64,000 nucleotides of DNA from assembly GCA_947579605.1 (NCBI GenBank), contig OX388305.1:32067542-32131541 (forward strand), read 5' to 3'. Both the position numbers and the translations under genes were made by a program. The notes below the pieces were generated by a model that did not search any database, had not been told where the DNA came from, and saw nothing but the letters and a program-made list of their open reading frames with translations. The DNA is from Athripsodes cinereus. Lineage: Eukaryota; Arthropoda; Insecta; Trichoptera; Leptoceridae. Shown piece by piece: positions 44,547-55,339 of this stretch (position 1 is its first letter; each line of letters opens with the position of its first letter).

Positions 44547-44660
44547 TCAAATAAAATAAAATAAATATTTATTATTTTGTTTTGTGTTACTGTTGAGTAT
44601 GACTAACGCACGACCGGTTTCGCGGACTCCGAGTTCGCATCATCAGGTGCTGATCTATAC
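44547..44660. mobile_element. Half foldback with hammerhead ribozyme
   Basis: The left arm (AAATAAAATAAAATAAATAT... GACTAACGCACGACC) matches 17777-17844 almost exactly, but the right arm is absent and the loop is inverted relative to that copy. The hammerhead is therefore on the minus strand. Confidence 0.8.
44608..44650 (-). ncRNA. Type I hammerhead ribozyme candidate
   Basis: Minus strand: stem I GCAC 44650-44647; core CUGAUGA 44646-44640; extra U 44639; helix II GCG.ACU/AGU.CGC with one A-C mismatch, 44638-44622; GAA 44621-44619; palindromic helix III ACCGGU 44618-44613; C17 44612; stem I' GUGC 44611-44608. Fully canonical core, triplet GUC, predicted cut between 44612 and 44611. Confidence 0.75.
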
Positions 44661-44904
44661 TGAATTAAACAAAAACAAATACAAAAGTTCGTTAGGGTTT
44701 ACAGTGAGGGTGTAGGGGTAGGCGGGGTCGTGTTGGTTTCAGGCGTGGAGTTCTTGGAATATGAGATGGATCTAACACAAAAATACATACACATAGAAAT
44801 TCTATGATACAAAGATATAAGAAAAAGGAATATTGACCACGTCCAATCGAAATACATTATGTTGTTACGAGATAGGAACAAAAACGTATGATTATATACC
44901 TCTA

Positions 44905-45015
44905 CGATAAACTCGCCCACTGTATGTTGATAATATCTTATTTTAATATATTTTTCTATAAAATTGTATGTATTGTAATCAATGTACATTAAAGAATGAA
45001 TAAATAAATAATAAA
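44905..45015 (+). mobile_element. LINE 3' UTR tail
   Basis: ACGATAAACTCGCCCACTGT ... GTACATTAAAGAATGAATAA then ATAAATAATAAA. Same type of end as 35395 and 59205. Confidence 0.5.
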
Positions 45016-45697
45016 TTAATTAATTATAGCTTTTAAGAGAAAACCTCATTTTTGTGCAACGGTAATATTTATGAGATATCTACATCAGAATCATTGTAAA
45101 TAGTTTGCGTATCTTCAAATAGTTTTCATATAAAATGAAAGTCCAAAAAATTTGGGTGCCTCTCAAACAACTTTTAGCAAAAATTTGAACACCAACTTTC
45201 AAAGTTTCTGAGTTGTATAATAATGATGAATTGTTAAATCAACATTTGACATTCTCTAAATATAACCAGGACTATCATTGCTCTTTCAGATAAAGGTCAG
45301 AATGAGACGACGCACAACCCAGAAGTTATACAATCCATCAAAATACTTAGTTCGTATTATAACTAATTAGGGGAATGGAATGGGGATTTTAATGGAAAAA
45401 TGTGTTTCCACCTTGTATTTTGAAGAGAAACGTTGCAAGTGAAAGAAGAAAATAAAGAAATATATTTATCGCAGGCTTTTACTATATTTTAAGAAAACTA
45501 CAAAAACGGATGTCTAGTAAAATAATTGTAGAAAAACAAAAACTTTATCCAGAGTACATTTTATCATTTTTTAATTATAATCAACGAAGAATCCTGTCAT
45601 ATAAGAAAGTCTTGTAGCACAAAGAGGAAATTCAATACTTTTATTGGAAGCATTGATTTCGTGAAAAATGTCACGAATGACGAAAAATATTATATCG
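45016..45697. other. AT-rich DNA, nothing identifiable
   Basis: No gene or repeat recognised. Confidence 0.35.
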
Positions 45698-45930
45698 AAG
45701 ATACCACCTGACAAAGAATTGGTCTCCCACTCTTTCCCATAAGTTTTCGAGTGTCCTAGAAAAGGAGGGTGTTCGAAAAATAAAGACAATTCACATCTTC
45801 ATTTCAGCGATGGGGTTTTCCGCTCATCATGAATTTATTAATTTTGTGTCACGTAGAGGACAGCATAAATGTTTATTTATGCAGCTGGTCTACTGGCAAC
45901 CACACTTGTGGGATTCGCCGTGATGATTGA
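45698..45930 (+). mobile_element. T-SINE copy, near full length
   Basis: ACCTGACAAAGAATTGGTCT, GTTTTCGAGTGTCCTAGAAA, ATTTCAGCGATGGGG, CACACTTGTGGGATTCGCCG then TGATGATTGA. No repeated tail. Confidence 0.85.
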
Positions 45931-46799
45931 CGCACATATAATGTACTATTTTTATTATTTTTGAAACTATTTTGATTTATTCTATTCAAGTGTACATGTA
46001 AAAGCTGTATTTTTTCTGGTATTACCCCAGAACAGACCTTAGTCTAGTGGGGCAATATATTCCATAATGTTGATCTTTTTGTTTATTTGTGAAAGTTAAA
46101 TATGCAAATTGAATCTAGTCTAAATTTTGACAATAATTATATACAAAACTTCGTTAAATTAAAAAAAAATGGCGTTATATCAACGATCCAATAATACTGT
46201 CGACACTCCTGTAATGTATGCAAAGTACACAGACCACATAATTGGCTATGTATGTACAATAGAAGGAGTAGAGCCATGCTATGTTCTATTAGCATTCCAC
46301 TCTATTCTGTATATTATTATATAAATATAGTATGTAGTGTGAGTGCCTGAATAAATTGCATTATTCCAGATTACTTTATACTGTCTTCGAACATTCGTGG
46401 GGAACATTTATTCCCAGGCACAGGGCTGTGTCTCACCATAATATACCAGGAATTTAAAAAAAATAAAAATTATGAATTATGAATTCTGGAAATATATAGG
46501 TAATAAATATTTTTATTTATTTATAAATCAGAAAAGATATGTGATAAACTCATTCATAGTAGACAATAATTCTTTATGTATAAGAAATAGCAGTATTACT
46601 AAATTTAAATATAAGTATTGTTACACGTTTTCGGTTAGTTTAAAATAAAGGGATCCAAAATTTAAAAAATTGTTGGATAACACGGGACATTTTAAAAAAA
46701 AAAACTAATTAAATTTTTTATAAGTCTCCCAATATTTCAAACAAAATCTATGTTAGAATTTGATATTGAATACTTTGTGTCTGAAACTTTCTTTTCAGC
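45931..46799. other. AT-rich DNA, nothing identifiable
   Basis: No gene or repeat recognised. Confidence 0.35.
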
Positions 46800-46880
46800 A
46801 TACATAATCATCATCGTGGTTAGATAGAAAAAAATCACTTCATAGTGATAATCTCGCCACTGCATGTTGTCCTTATCATC
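46800..46880 (+). mobile_element. Jockey-like LINE 3' UTR fragment
   Basis: CGTGGTTAGATAGAAAAAAATC then ATAGTGATAATCTCGCCACT + GCATGTTGTCC; nearly the same as 59205-59270. The (ta)GAT(g)GAAGA..ATCACT..GTGATAA..CGCC layout is common at the 3' ends of lepidopteran Jockey-type LINEs. Confidence 0.65.
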
Positions 46881-47214
46881 AATTAATTATTTTTTTCTTA
46901 AACTCTATATTTATTTCTATAATTTTCGATCCTTAAGGTACAAAATGATTTCATTAATAAAAATAAACAAATTTTGTAAAAAAGATAATAAAATATCAAT
47001 AATACAAAACTGAACAGAAGTAAATTGAATTTTGATCCGTAATAATTCATTATAAAATATAATAAGCGTCCTCAAAAATGTCTTCAGCAACAAAATCTCA
47101 AATATCGTCCAACTCCCTTGATGCACCCACGTCATTTTTTTAATATCTTATTTAGACCATAATAAGTTACGTGCTGTAATAAATCTTACTTGTGACAAAT
47201 CTTTACTTGCCGAG

Positions 47215-47345
47215 ATATTACGATGTCTAGAGGTAACTGCTGTCCAAAGTTACCCAACTTTCCCGTACATGCAATTAATAGGCTAGCAACGGGATGCGAA
47301 CTCAAAACCTTTTAATTGAAATTCCAGAACACTATCAACTAACTA
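47215..47345 (-). mobile_element. Possible tRNA-derived SINE relic
   Basis: On the minus strand CTAGTTAGTTGATAGTG and GTTTTGAGTTCGCATCCCG are at A-box/B-box spacing. Similar in plan to SINE-C. Confidence 0.4.
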
Positions 47346-47377
47346 GGAAATCGAACACTATATTTTTATATAGTCAG

Positions 47378-47508
47378 TGTCCTAACAAGACGAACGACGT
47401 CTCTCTCGTCAAATAAACAAAGAGTAGAATAAAATATTTGTTTTATTTGTTTCGCTATGGAATTCTACTACCTAAATAACGACACAGTGACTACACTGTA
47501 TTTTCTTA
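47378..47508. mobile_element. Right half of a hammerhead-family foldback
   Basis: GACGTCTCTCTCGTCAAATA, then TAGAATAAAATATTTGTTTT, then TTCGCTATGGAATTCTACTA and the family terminus CGACACAGTG. The left arm is missing and the core reads GAAC instead of GAAA. It gives the complete right terminus of the family. Confidence 0.75.
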
Positions 47509-47541
47509 GCATTGCTATTGTTTGTAACATAAGTAGTGTAT

Positions 47542-47930
47542 TATTCTATTCTATTCCCTCACACCGTATCCCAAGTGGGGTAGGCAGAGAGAACGGAACG
47601 CCAAATAGATCTGTCCTTACATACTTCTTTCGCTTCCTCTACAGTCATACAATTTCTCATGCACGCACGTCGGTTTCTTTTACTCAAAACACGGCCGTCC
47701 TTGAGAATTTGATCTACATGTTCAAGCCATGTGGTTCTCGAACGCCCACGCTTCCTCACACCCCTCCTTTCAGCCAAGTATATCCTCTTTGTCATTCTTT
47801 CCTCTTTCATTCGTTCCACATGACCAAACCATCTCAATTTATTTACACGCATTCTATCCACAACACTCCTCTTGCATCCACTCATTCTTCTAATATCCTC
47901 ATTCCTCACTCTTTCACGCAAATTAAAATT
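47542..47930 (-). mobile_element. LINE-A 3' end, 120 codons open
   Basis: The minus frame 47559-47921 is uninterrupted: RVRNEDIRRMSGCKRSVVD, KLRWFGHVERM near residues 29-39, RGRSRTTWLEHV, RRACMRNCMTVEEAKEVCKD and WRSVLSAYPTW at the end. This is the region C-terminal to the reverse transcriptase. It is followed by a GAATA tail. 5'-truncated. Subfamily (RMRVNKL, TWLEHVDQILKD) differs from the copy at 62599. Confidence 0.85.
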
Positions 47931-48479
47931 TTCAAAAAATAATTACAATGAAATAAAATATACTTACTTATGTAAAGTTGTGCCTATTCATTAAATACAT
48001 ATACACAAGTGGTATTCGCAGTTCGAGCAAACCAAGAAGTAGGTATATCCAACATGGGAAAAACTGTTAAGAGTCAAAATTAGGAAATTAAAATATCAAT
48101 TTTACCTGTCAATGGTATGGTCATCAGAAAATAAAATCCATATTGTGTGCATAATGGAATAAAGGAAATTATTTTTAATTGATTTTCCATGTAACGACAT
48201 TTTAAAAGGAATTTTAAATATCATTTTCTAGGCGAATGAATATGAATGAAAGTGCGTTTATGAACTTATCCGATAATTTTTAGAACTAAAAACTTTATAG
48301 ACGTTATCAAAAAAATGGAAATATTCACAAAAAAAAATACATATTGTCTCCAAATATTTATTATCACCGTTTGTAATTCTTGCCTTAGAGAAACTCATAC
48401 GATTATTTTCTTCGTGTAAATTTAAATCAAATCCACTGTAGATTAGAAAATAAATTTAAATTTATTTATACGTGGCGGA

Positions 48480-48670
48480 ATAAAACCGAGTTTCGGGTCT
48501 GAGTGGAAAATGGAAGGGAGTTGTGTAGCAACTGTAGTGGGCCGGAGGTGGTAGGCGATGGGTGTGAGAGGGTGGAGGCCTGGGAATAGGGGATGAGAGA
48601 TGGAGAGACTCTCAGAGAAGATCGATCCCGGTCGTCATGGTAACCAGGCCCGGCCTACACAGAAGAGGCT
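48480..48670. other. GC-rich island
   Basis: GGCCGGAGGTGGTAGGCGAT, GGTGTGAGAGGGTGGAGGCC and CGTCATGGTAACCAGGCCCG. The last contains an X-box half (ATGGTAACC). No frame with recognisable homology. Candidate regulatory DNA. Confidence 0.3.
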
Positions 48671-49029
48671 GAGAAACATTATTATTATACACCGAACGGA
48701 ATCTACACGGTTTTACTATTATTTATCTATTTATTTATTTTTAAAACATTCAGTTAATGGATAATCACCAACAGATGGTGTCGGTATATACAACTATTAC
48801 CTATATGTAATACATTTACACATCTTAATATACCTATTAGTAGTTATAACTACTTGAGGTAATTTAAAATAAAATAAACAGTAAGATATAGTTTAATAAT
48901 AAATGTACAGTAATATATTGGTTGAGTTGACGTTTATTTTGTAAAACTCAAGACATCTCTTAAATTTTCCCTGAAAATCTCTCGACCAAAATTTTCTGCA
49001 AAACTATAGGTTAACTTCTCTTTTCTTTT

Positions 49030-49725
49030 ATACTATACTACTATACTATACCATCACGCCATGTCCCAGGAGGGGTAGGCAGAGAGAATGGAACGCCATA
49101 TAGATCTATCCTTACATACTTCTTTCGCTTCCTCTACATTCATCCAGTTTCTCATACATGCACGCCGATTTCTCTTACTCAACACGCGTCCGTCCTTAAG
49201 AATTCCACGGACCACGTGCTCAAGCCACGTGGTTCTTGGACGTCCGCGCTTCCTCACACTCCTTCTTTCAGATAAATACATCTTCTTCGTCATCCTTTCA
49301 TCTTGCATTCGCTCAACTGTCCAAACCATCTCAACTTGTTTACACGCATTCTGTCCACAACACTCCTCTCACATCCGCTCATTCTCCTGATATCCTCATT
49401 CTTCATTCTATCTCGCAACGTTTTTCCAACCATTCCTCTCAGTGAACGCATCTCCACAGAATTTATTCCACTCTCGTCGTTTTTTAACCACGTCCAAGTT
49501 TCGCTTGCATACATAGGTGTCGGTACCAGAATGGTATTGTGCACTAGCATGTTCGACACTTTGCTATTGCTAACAATGGGTCGAAGTGCACCATTCACTC
49601 TAGCACCGGCGACTTTTCTTCTTTTTATGTCCTTATCAAATCTTCCATCCCTCGCAAACGGACTTCCTAATAGACATACCTACTAATTCACTTGCTCTTT
49701 TATCATGCCTTGCTTATTAAGTACA
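49030..49725 (-). mobile_element. LINE-A 3' part, frameshifted
   Basis: The minus strand holds YLGS-type block (VCLLGSPFARDG, after two stops), NGALRPIVSNSKVSN, ASETWTWLKNDESG, EMRSLRGMVGKTLRDR, RVNKLRWFG, then a frameshift near 49320, ERMQDERMTKKMYLSE, RRACMRNWMN and WRSILSAYPSWDMA. The two frames overlap at 49290-49329. Ends with a TATAG-type tail at 49030. Non-functional. Confidence 0.85.
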
Positions 49726-50096
49726 AAATATAATTCATTTCATATTAACACAAATGTAGTTATTTACATTATTTTATCATTTTGATGCTTGTTATTTCGA
49801 TTCTAATCTAAGTTACTTCTTCCTCGTTTAAACTATACATATTATGAAAAAATTAATAGAGTAAGAAAACAGAGTACTTTTTTTAAAATATTGTGACCCT
49901 CTGTTTTACTAAAAAGAGTGTTACAGGGCTAATAAGAGTTTATCGCAAATTCCACATCTGTACGTCGGAGCGATACTAAAACATGTCGAATTTTGCCTGA
50001 AGTGAATTATAGTCCTTGTCATACTCTTTGTGATGACATATTTATCCATCTTTAAAACGATTTATATTTTGTAATATCCTTTAATTAAAAAATGAC
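49726..50096. other. AT-rich DNA, nothing identifiable
   Basis: No gene or repeat recognised. Confidence 0.35.
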
Positions 50097-50270
50097 TATG
50101 TAATTTGAAACAAGTGTTTCTTTCTACTATTGATTATTAATTCACAGATTGATAATGACCTTATAAGTCGAAAGACGTCTCTCTGCGAATTAATAATCAA
50201 TAGTAGAAAGAAACACTTGTTTCAAATTACATAATTATGGAATTCTACTACGTGTGCACCGACACAATTA
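50097..50270. mobile_element. Foldback forming one giant hammerhead
   Basis: Arms 50097-50148 and 50182-50233 pair over 52 nt with one mismatch (A50144-C50186), and the 33-nt apex is the hammerhead core. The right flank 50230-50270 (ATTATGGAATTCTACTACGT, GCACCGACACAATTAAT) is the family terminus shared with 10888-10930. Near-identity of the arms implies recent formation or sequence homogenisation. Confidence 0.85.
50141..50189 (+). ncRNA. Hammerhead core, U3-A8 variant, long stem I
   Basis: Stem I end TTCACAGA 50141-50148 with TCTGCGAA 50182-50189; core UUGAUAA 50149-50155; extra U 50156; helix II GAC/GUC (50157-50159, 50167-50169) with a 7-nt loop; GAA 50170-50172; palindromic helix III AGACGUCU 50173-50180; C17 50181. 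C3 to U and G8 to A keep the core 3-8 pair as U-A. G5, A6, A9, G12, A13 and A14 are unchanged. Activity uncertain because G8 takes part in catalysis. Confidence 0.6.
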
Positions 50271-51117
50271 ATAAAAAAATGACATTTTTTTCAATGGATA
50301 TTAATTTAAAAAATGCCATTTTTTTTGTTAAAGCAAGACATTTTAACGCAATATTGTGATTTATTTCATAAAAGTGTAAGATTTTGATTAATAGCAATCA
50401 TTCACAATAATTTTTAAAAGTATTTTCATGTTAACAAACATTTTAGGAGTAAATACAATTTTGTATAATAATATTTGAACTGCCATATTGAAAAATGACG
50501 TCTACAGAATTGTAATTACTAAAAAAAGTGATTGTTTAAAAATACAACGGTTTGAAATTCGAATAAAACAAACTTTGTAAGTTTTTCATTTGACAGGCAA
50601 GTTAAAATACATCAAAACAAGGAAGTATACTATATAAATTGGATAGAACCTACTTATGTTTGCTGTAGGTAGATGTGTTGTTATACAAAGAATTTAATAG
50701 TACATTATTAATATTTCCCCTGACACGAGCTGTCTTTCTATCTTGGAGCAGAGATTCTCTTCGTTACTCCATGGGATATTGAAAATTCCACAAACAACAT
50801 TCCCAATCCAATACATAGGTACAGTGAAACTACTTCAGGGAAATGAGAAAATAATATATCGAATATTTCTATCTAAGCTGTATGATGGAATAATTTTATA
50901 CATCAAAATATGATACCTACATAACATTATTCCGTTCTTCTCCCTGACGATTTAATAACATTTAGAAACCTTTTTTGGAACAAATCATCCTTTTAGGGTG
51001 TTATGCAATAATTAAAAAAAATATTCCGTCCCATAGAGTATTTTTTTAATTAAAAATCATTGTTTTTTTTTTGTTACTAAGGTTTCCGATGCCAACAATC
51101 TGGACAAGTACCTTTCA
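50271..51117. other. AT-rich DNA, nothing identifiable
   Basis: No gene or repeat recognised. Confidence 0.35.
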
Positions 51118-51600
51118 CGATAAAAAAATGATAATTTAGTTTTTCCATAAACCCAAATATACCTCCAATACCTTCGCAATAAGCAATAAGTTTGTGACAT
51201 GAAGATGAAGTAGTTAGTAGCAGGTAGTGTCGTACCTGGGAATTCCCGATTGAAAGTTCAAGACTATAGATATAGAGAGGTCGCAGTTGCGATGGCTGGG
51301 TCACGTTCTCCGAATGCCAGAAGACAGACTACCACTTAGATCTTTGGAGGCTGGAGGAGAGGGCAGAAGACCGGTGGGCTGCCCTACAAGAACCTGGCAA
51401 GGGTAGGTGTCGAACTTGTGTGTTGAAAGGCTAGGTTTGGAGTGGCCAGAGGTCCTGGAAGCAGCGGTGGACAGGGATCTCTGGAGGAGGTACCTAGGCG
51501 CAATGGACCCCCGACCCAACTTGGACAAGGGGAAAAAGGTGTATGTATAAGTTCAAGACTCTACCGTTAGGTTACCGAAACATCAAAAACTTTATACATA
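51118..51600 (-). mobile_element. SINE-B split by LINE-B
   Basis: TAAACCCAAATATACC, GTGTCGTACCTGGGAATTCC before the insertion and TCAAGACTCTACCGTTAGGT after it are consecutive SINE-B blocks. Confidence 0.75.
51266..51548 (+). mobile_element. LINE-B 3' end with 12-bp TSD
   Basis: Flanked by AAGTTCAAGACT at 51254-51265 and again at 51549-51560. The + strand translates as QLRWLGHVLRMPEDRLPLRS, then GCPTRTWQG and one stop, then EAAVDRDLWRRYLGAM. RWLGHV.RM..DR and AVDRD.WR are the usual C-terminal motifs of RTE/CR1-type LINE proteins. Tail is GTATGTAT. 283 bp, strongly 5'-truncated. Related copy at 14885 (minus). Confidence 0.85.
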
Positions 51601-52279
51601 AAACATTTATGAATTAAAAAACTTTTGATTTATCAGACAGTCACATCCCAGCAATAAATTGTTTAACGACCCCATAATGAACTTGAAAGTAGGTCTATAA
51701 ATCAATATAAAAATTGAACCAGCTGACAATTTTCATATCAATCTTTATTTAAGAACTGCCATACTGAATTATAAATAAAAACAAATACTCGTTTTTTAAA
51801 GAAAAAGAATAATTAAATTGTTGTTATCAAGGGAACAGAGAAATATCTATAAAAAAATAAGAAACGAGAATTAAATAAATTCAAATATTTTATTATTAAT
51901 GAATAAATATTTTATACCTTACAATATTTTTGATGATTTTGATTTAAAACAAGCCTAATGCTACGTATCAAATCCAATCCCCATATGGTTTAATATTAAA
52001 ATCATTTAAACGATGAGGCATATATGCACACTGAAAATCTTGATCTGAATTTTCTTTGAAAATCTTGATTTGATTTTTCTTTGAAGTTTGAAGTTTCAGC
52101 ATCTAATGTGCCTTTCGTCCCTCGCGAAATGTTAGAGCAAAACTTTAAATCTATAAGATTATAGCAATGCAATGATAGATATACAATAAAATTATCATTT
52201 TTTTTTGTTTACACAGATATTGTTAAGTCACCATCTTAATATTTTAAGTCAGTACTACCACAGTAACGATAACATATAC
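51601..52279. other. AT-rich DNA, nothing identifiable
   Basis: Contains a local repeat of AAATCTTGATTTGA-like blocks near 52035-52075. Confidence 0.3.
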
Positions 52280-52450
52280 ACTTGGTGACATAAATGCTAT
52301 AGACAGGGAGATAATGCGTCGTCTTCTGTAAAGCCAGGCACAGGTAGACAGATGGGTGCCTCACTGGCTCAGTGCCTCCAGAGCTTCTCCTTATTCCCAT
52401 CCTCGTTAACTTCGTTTTCCCTCTTTCATCATAAAAAGGAGGCGACAGCT
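52280..52450. other. GC-richer island
   Basis: GCCAGGCACAGGTAGACAG, GTGCCTCACTGGCTCAGTGC and AAAGGAGGCGACAGCTAGTG contrast with the flanks. No frame or repeat recognised. Confidence 0.25.
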
Positions 52451-54086
52451 AGTGAAGAAAATTATACAAGTGCTCACTGAATATAACGCCAAAGTTCTAA
52501 ATAGTATATCTAACTAAATCCTTCAATATAGCTATTATTCATATTCTTACTTTATCTTTATTATTCTCTTTTCTTTAAAATTCACTCTACGTTCTTTGAG
52601 AAAATATATTTTTCCAATTTCATTTTACCAAGTCTCTTGGTGTGATCATATTATACAGATAGTTAGATACCTATAGATAGGTAGATATATGCATCAATAA
52701 ACCTAGATGGTGTAGAATGAAAAAACAGAGTTATAATCGATTATTATTATTGAATTGGTGTTTAATTTTTATTATTATTTTATTAAAATTTAAATATTTT
52801 TTTATATTACAATTAATATCTAGTGAAGGACTACTAAACAAAGTCTATTATAAGTAGGTCTATGTCAACTTTATTATCGCAAAGTAAATAAATAAATCAT
52901 ACATAATTATGCACTTAAATATCCCCTTTGAATAAATATTTCATCTAAACGACGAGCGACTCCGAGGAGCAGTTAAATATTTAATTTATTTAAACGTCTC
53001 GTATACATAAATTCATCATAATTCCTTTCTCCCAAATAGTTCAATTATAGCTTACACTATTTTTTGTATATTGCACAAAGTATATACTTACAAAAATAAA
53101 TTTCGAAACTTCAAAACATCGTGAAAATAAAGTTACTCTTTCTACAACCTTGCATCAAAATTCATGGAATTCACTCATTATTTAAAACTATCACATCAAT
53201 ATCTCTTAGACTGGGGTAGATTCTGGTACGAGGACATCCAAAGAATAAACAGTATAAGAAGTCTAAATATTATTCATGGATTACTACTCTTCCTAAAGTA
53301 ATCCTCAAAGCAATGGAAAGATAGCTAAGCCTCCACATTGCAAGAAGAGGTTCCTATAGCAATAGACTCCATAGTGTATTAAAAATTTAAAAAGAAGATA
53401 TCTCAAGGATTAAATTCAATTTTGCAATTTATCTTAAATAATCTTATTAATAAATAATTGCTTAATGTATATGGAAACAGTGAAGTTAGAGCACACGAAG
53501 TAAATTCTCGATAGTCAAAACACTCAAAGTTAATATAAGTTATTCATAAAATGTTTTCTCTAAAAGAGGACGTATAACTCACAGAGTGATGAATTAATTT
53601 CACAATAGAAGGAACATATTTTTAACAAAACAAAAAAGAAACATGTTTAGTTACATCACATTTATTACAATCGTGACCGTTTTAATTTTAAATAAGAAAA
53701 TAAATATTGTATTATACGAGAGAGAAATATTATGTTTTCCGGAAGCAAAAAATCGTTCAAAGCAAGTCATAAATTAAACATGATATAATATTACTTCCCT
53801 CAGTGAGTTATTAATAATCTTAAAGGCTGGAGTCCTGGGAAAGATGAAGCTCATGGGGTGTGGTTTTGGAGGGTGGAAAGGGAATGTTGCGATGGGGATA
53901 TCATATTTATCACAATTCACTTCGATCATTCATAATATTTATAACATTTTTTTTCTTAAATTATGAATTTCTTGATGATAATAAAACTAGCAGTAAAATA
54001 AATTATACCAAGCTTTATCCGCATTATTTTTTGCATATTGAAATTTTTATTTGTTCAGATGCGGGAAAAGAAAATATTTTACATTC
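52451..54086. other. AT-rich DNA, nothing identifiable
   Basis: No gene or repeat recognised; the 83-codon frame at 53860 has no motif. Confidence 0.35.
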
Positions 54087-54330
54087 ATACCATCATGACA
54101 TCTCTCAATAGTGGGGTAACCACTATTGAGAGAAACATAACAAACATGGAATTTATCCTCTCCGTGTCAATAAAACTTTAGACAATCAGGATGGGTGGCA
54201 TACTTCATCGCTGAACTGAAAATATTAAATGTTTTGAATGTGATGTTTTACGAATACCTGCCCCTTGCAAGGACACTCAAAAATTTACAGAACAAATTAG
54301 GAGTCCCATCCAGGGGACTTCATAGTACCC
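54087..54330 (-). mobile_element. T-SINE copy with internal hairpin
   Basis: Reverse T-SINE: CATACCATCATGACATCTC, CAGGATGGGTGGCATACTTC, ATCGCTGAACTGAAAA, GGACACTCAAAAATTTACAG, GTCCCATCCAGGGGACTTCA. The 3' block has become a hairpin: CTCTCAATAGTGG (54101) and CCACTATTGAGAG around GGTAA. Confidence 0.8.
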
Positions 54331-54734
54331 ATGTATATTACAAAAGAGGCTAAAATTAAAAGCATGTTCGATACACAAAAAAACGAATGAAAAAACAAGA
54401 CACAAAAAAATGACTTTGGATACATTTAGTAAATTAGTTTAATGACATGAGAAGAGTACCTATGTGATATGCAAGTTGTTAAATAGACATATGTATACCT
54501 ATTACCTCTGGTATGAGGAAGAGACTCATTGCAAAGAGCCTAATAGATTGTTGAAACATATTGCTTCAAATAGGTTTCTTATGGTGTTCTCCCGTATTTT
54601 GAGTCTTATGAGAATGTTTGATTTTTTATCAATGAATTGCTAGAAAACTATAGGTATATAAATAGACACCTATATCATAAATCTGCTACTGGAACTTAAG
54701 ATCCTCCTTGGTCGCGTAGAAAAACCATAATAAT
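54331..54734. other. AT-rich DNA, nothing identifiable
   Basis: No gene or repeat recognised. Confidence 0.3.
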
Positions 54735-55090
54735 TGAAATCTTTATTGAAATCTTACTGTTCACAATCCTATTACATAAAAAACATCAATATATGCACAA
54801 GTATCTGTCTACCACACTAGCTGCGAGGCTGTGTTGTGTCATGATAACAATCGACTTATCTTATTGTCAAATAAAAAAATACAAATAATACAAGTAAAAT
54901 AAAATAAAATATGTAAAATAAAATACGTAAAAATTAAAATAAAATAAGTGAATAACACAAAATAAAATTTGTATAATATAGTAAAAAAAACAGTTAGTGG
55001 ATGAGTTAGTACACAAACCAGAAAGTGAGTCAGAAAAATGAGTAAGTCAGCGAGTTAGTAGAGATTAGCAGTGAATGTAATAACTATATA
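54735..55090 (-). mobile_element. Probable reversed LINE 3' end
   Basis: Starts ATTGAAATCTTTATTGAAAT (a reversed polyadenylation-type end), with GTCTACCACACTAGCTGCGA and an AAATAAAAT-rich stretch. Class uncertain. Confidence 0.35.
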
Positions 55091-55339
55091 AGTTTTGTGG
55101 TAAAGAACTTCAAAATCCGAAAAAAATAAACGCAAAGAAAATACACCCATTCGGAAAGATTTTTAATAATAGACAATTTTTAAGATGCACCCTTTTGTGG
55201 AAAAACCACCGCAAGGGCCCATATTTTTATCATAATATTTTTACATGAGTATTGAATATTAATAATATTGTGCTTAGGTACTTTTATTCGAAATATTTTC
55301 CATTCAGTCCCGTGATAGGCGCTTTGCTGACATACTGAT

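Noticed and set aside
47457..47942. 161-codon + strand frame.
   Set aside because: Antisense shadow of the LINE-A minus-strand frame at 47559-47921.
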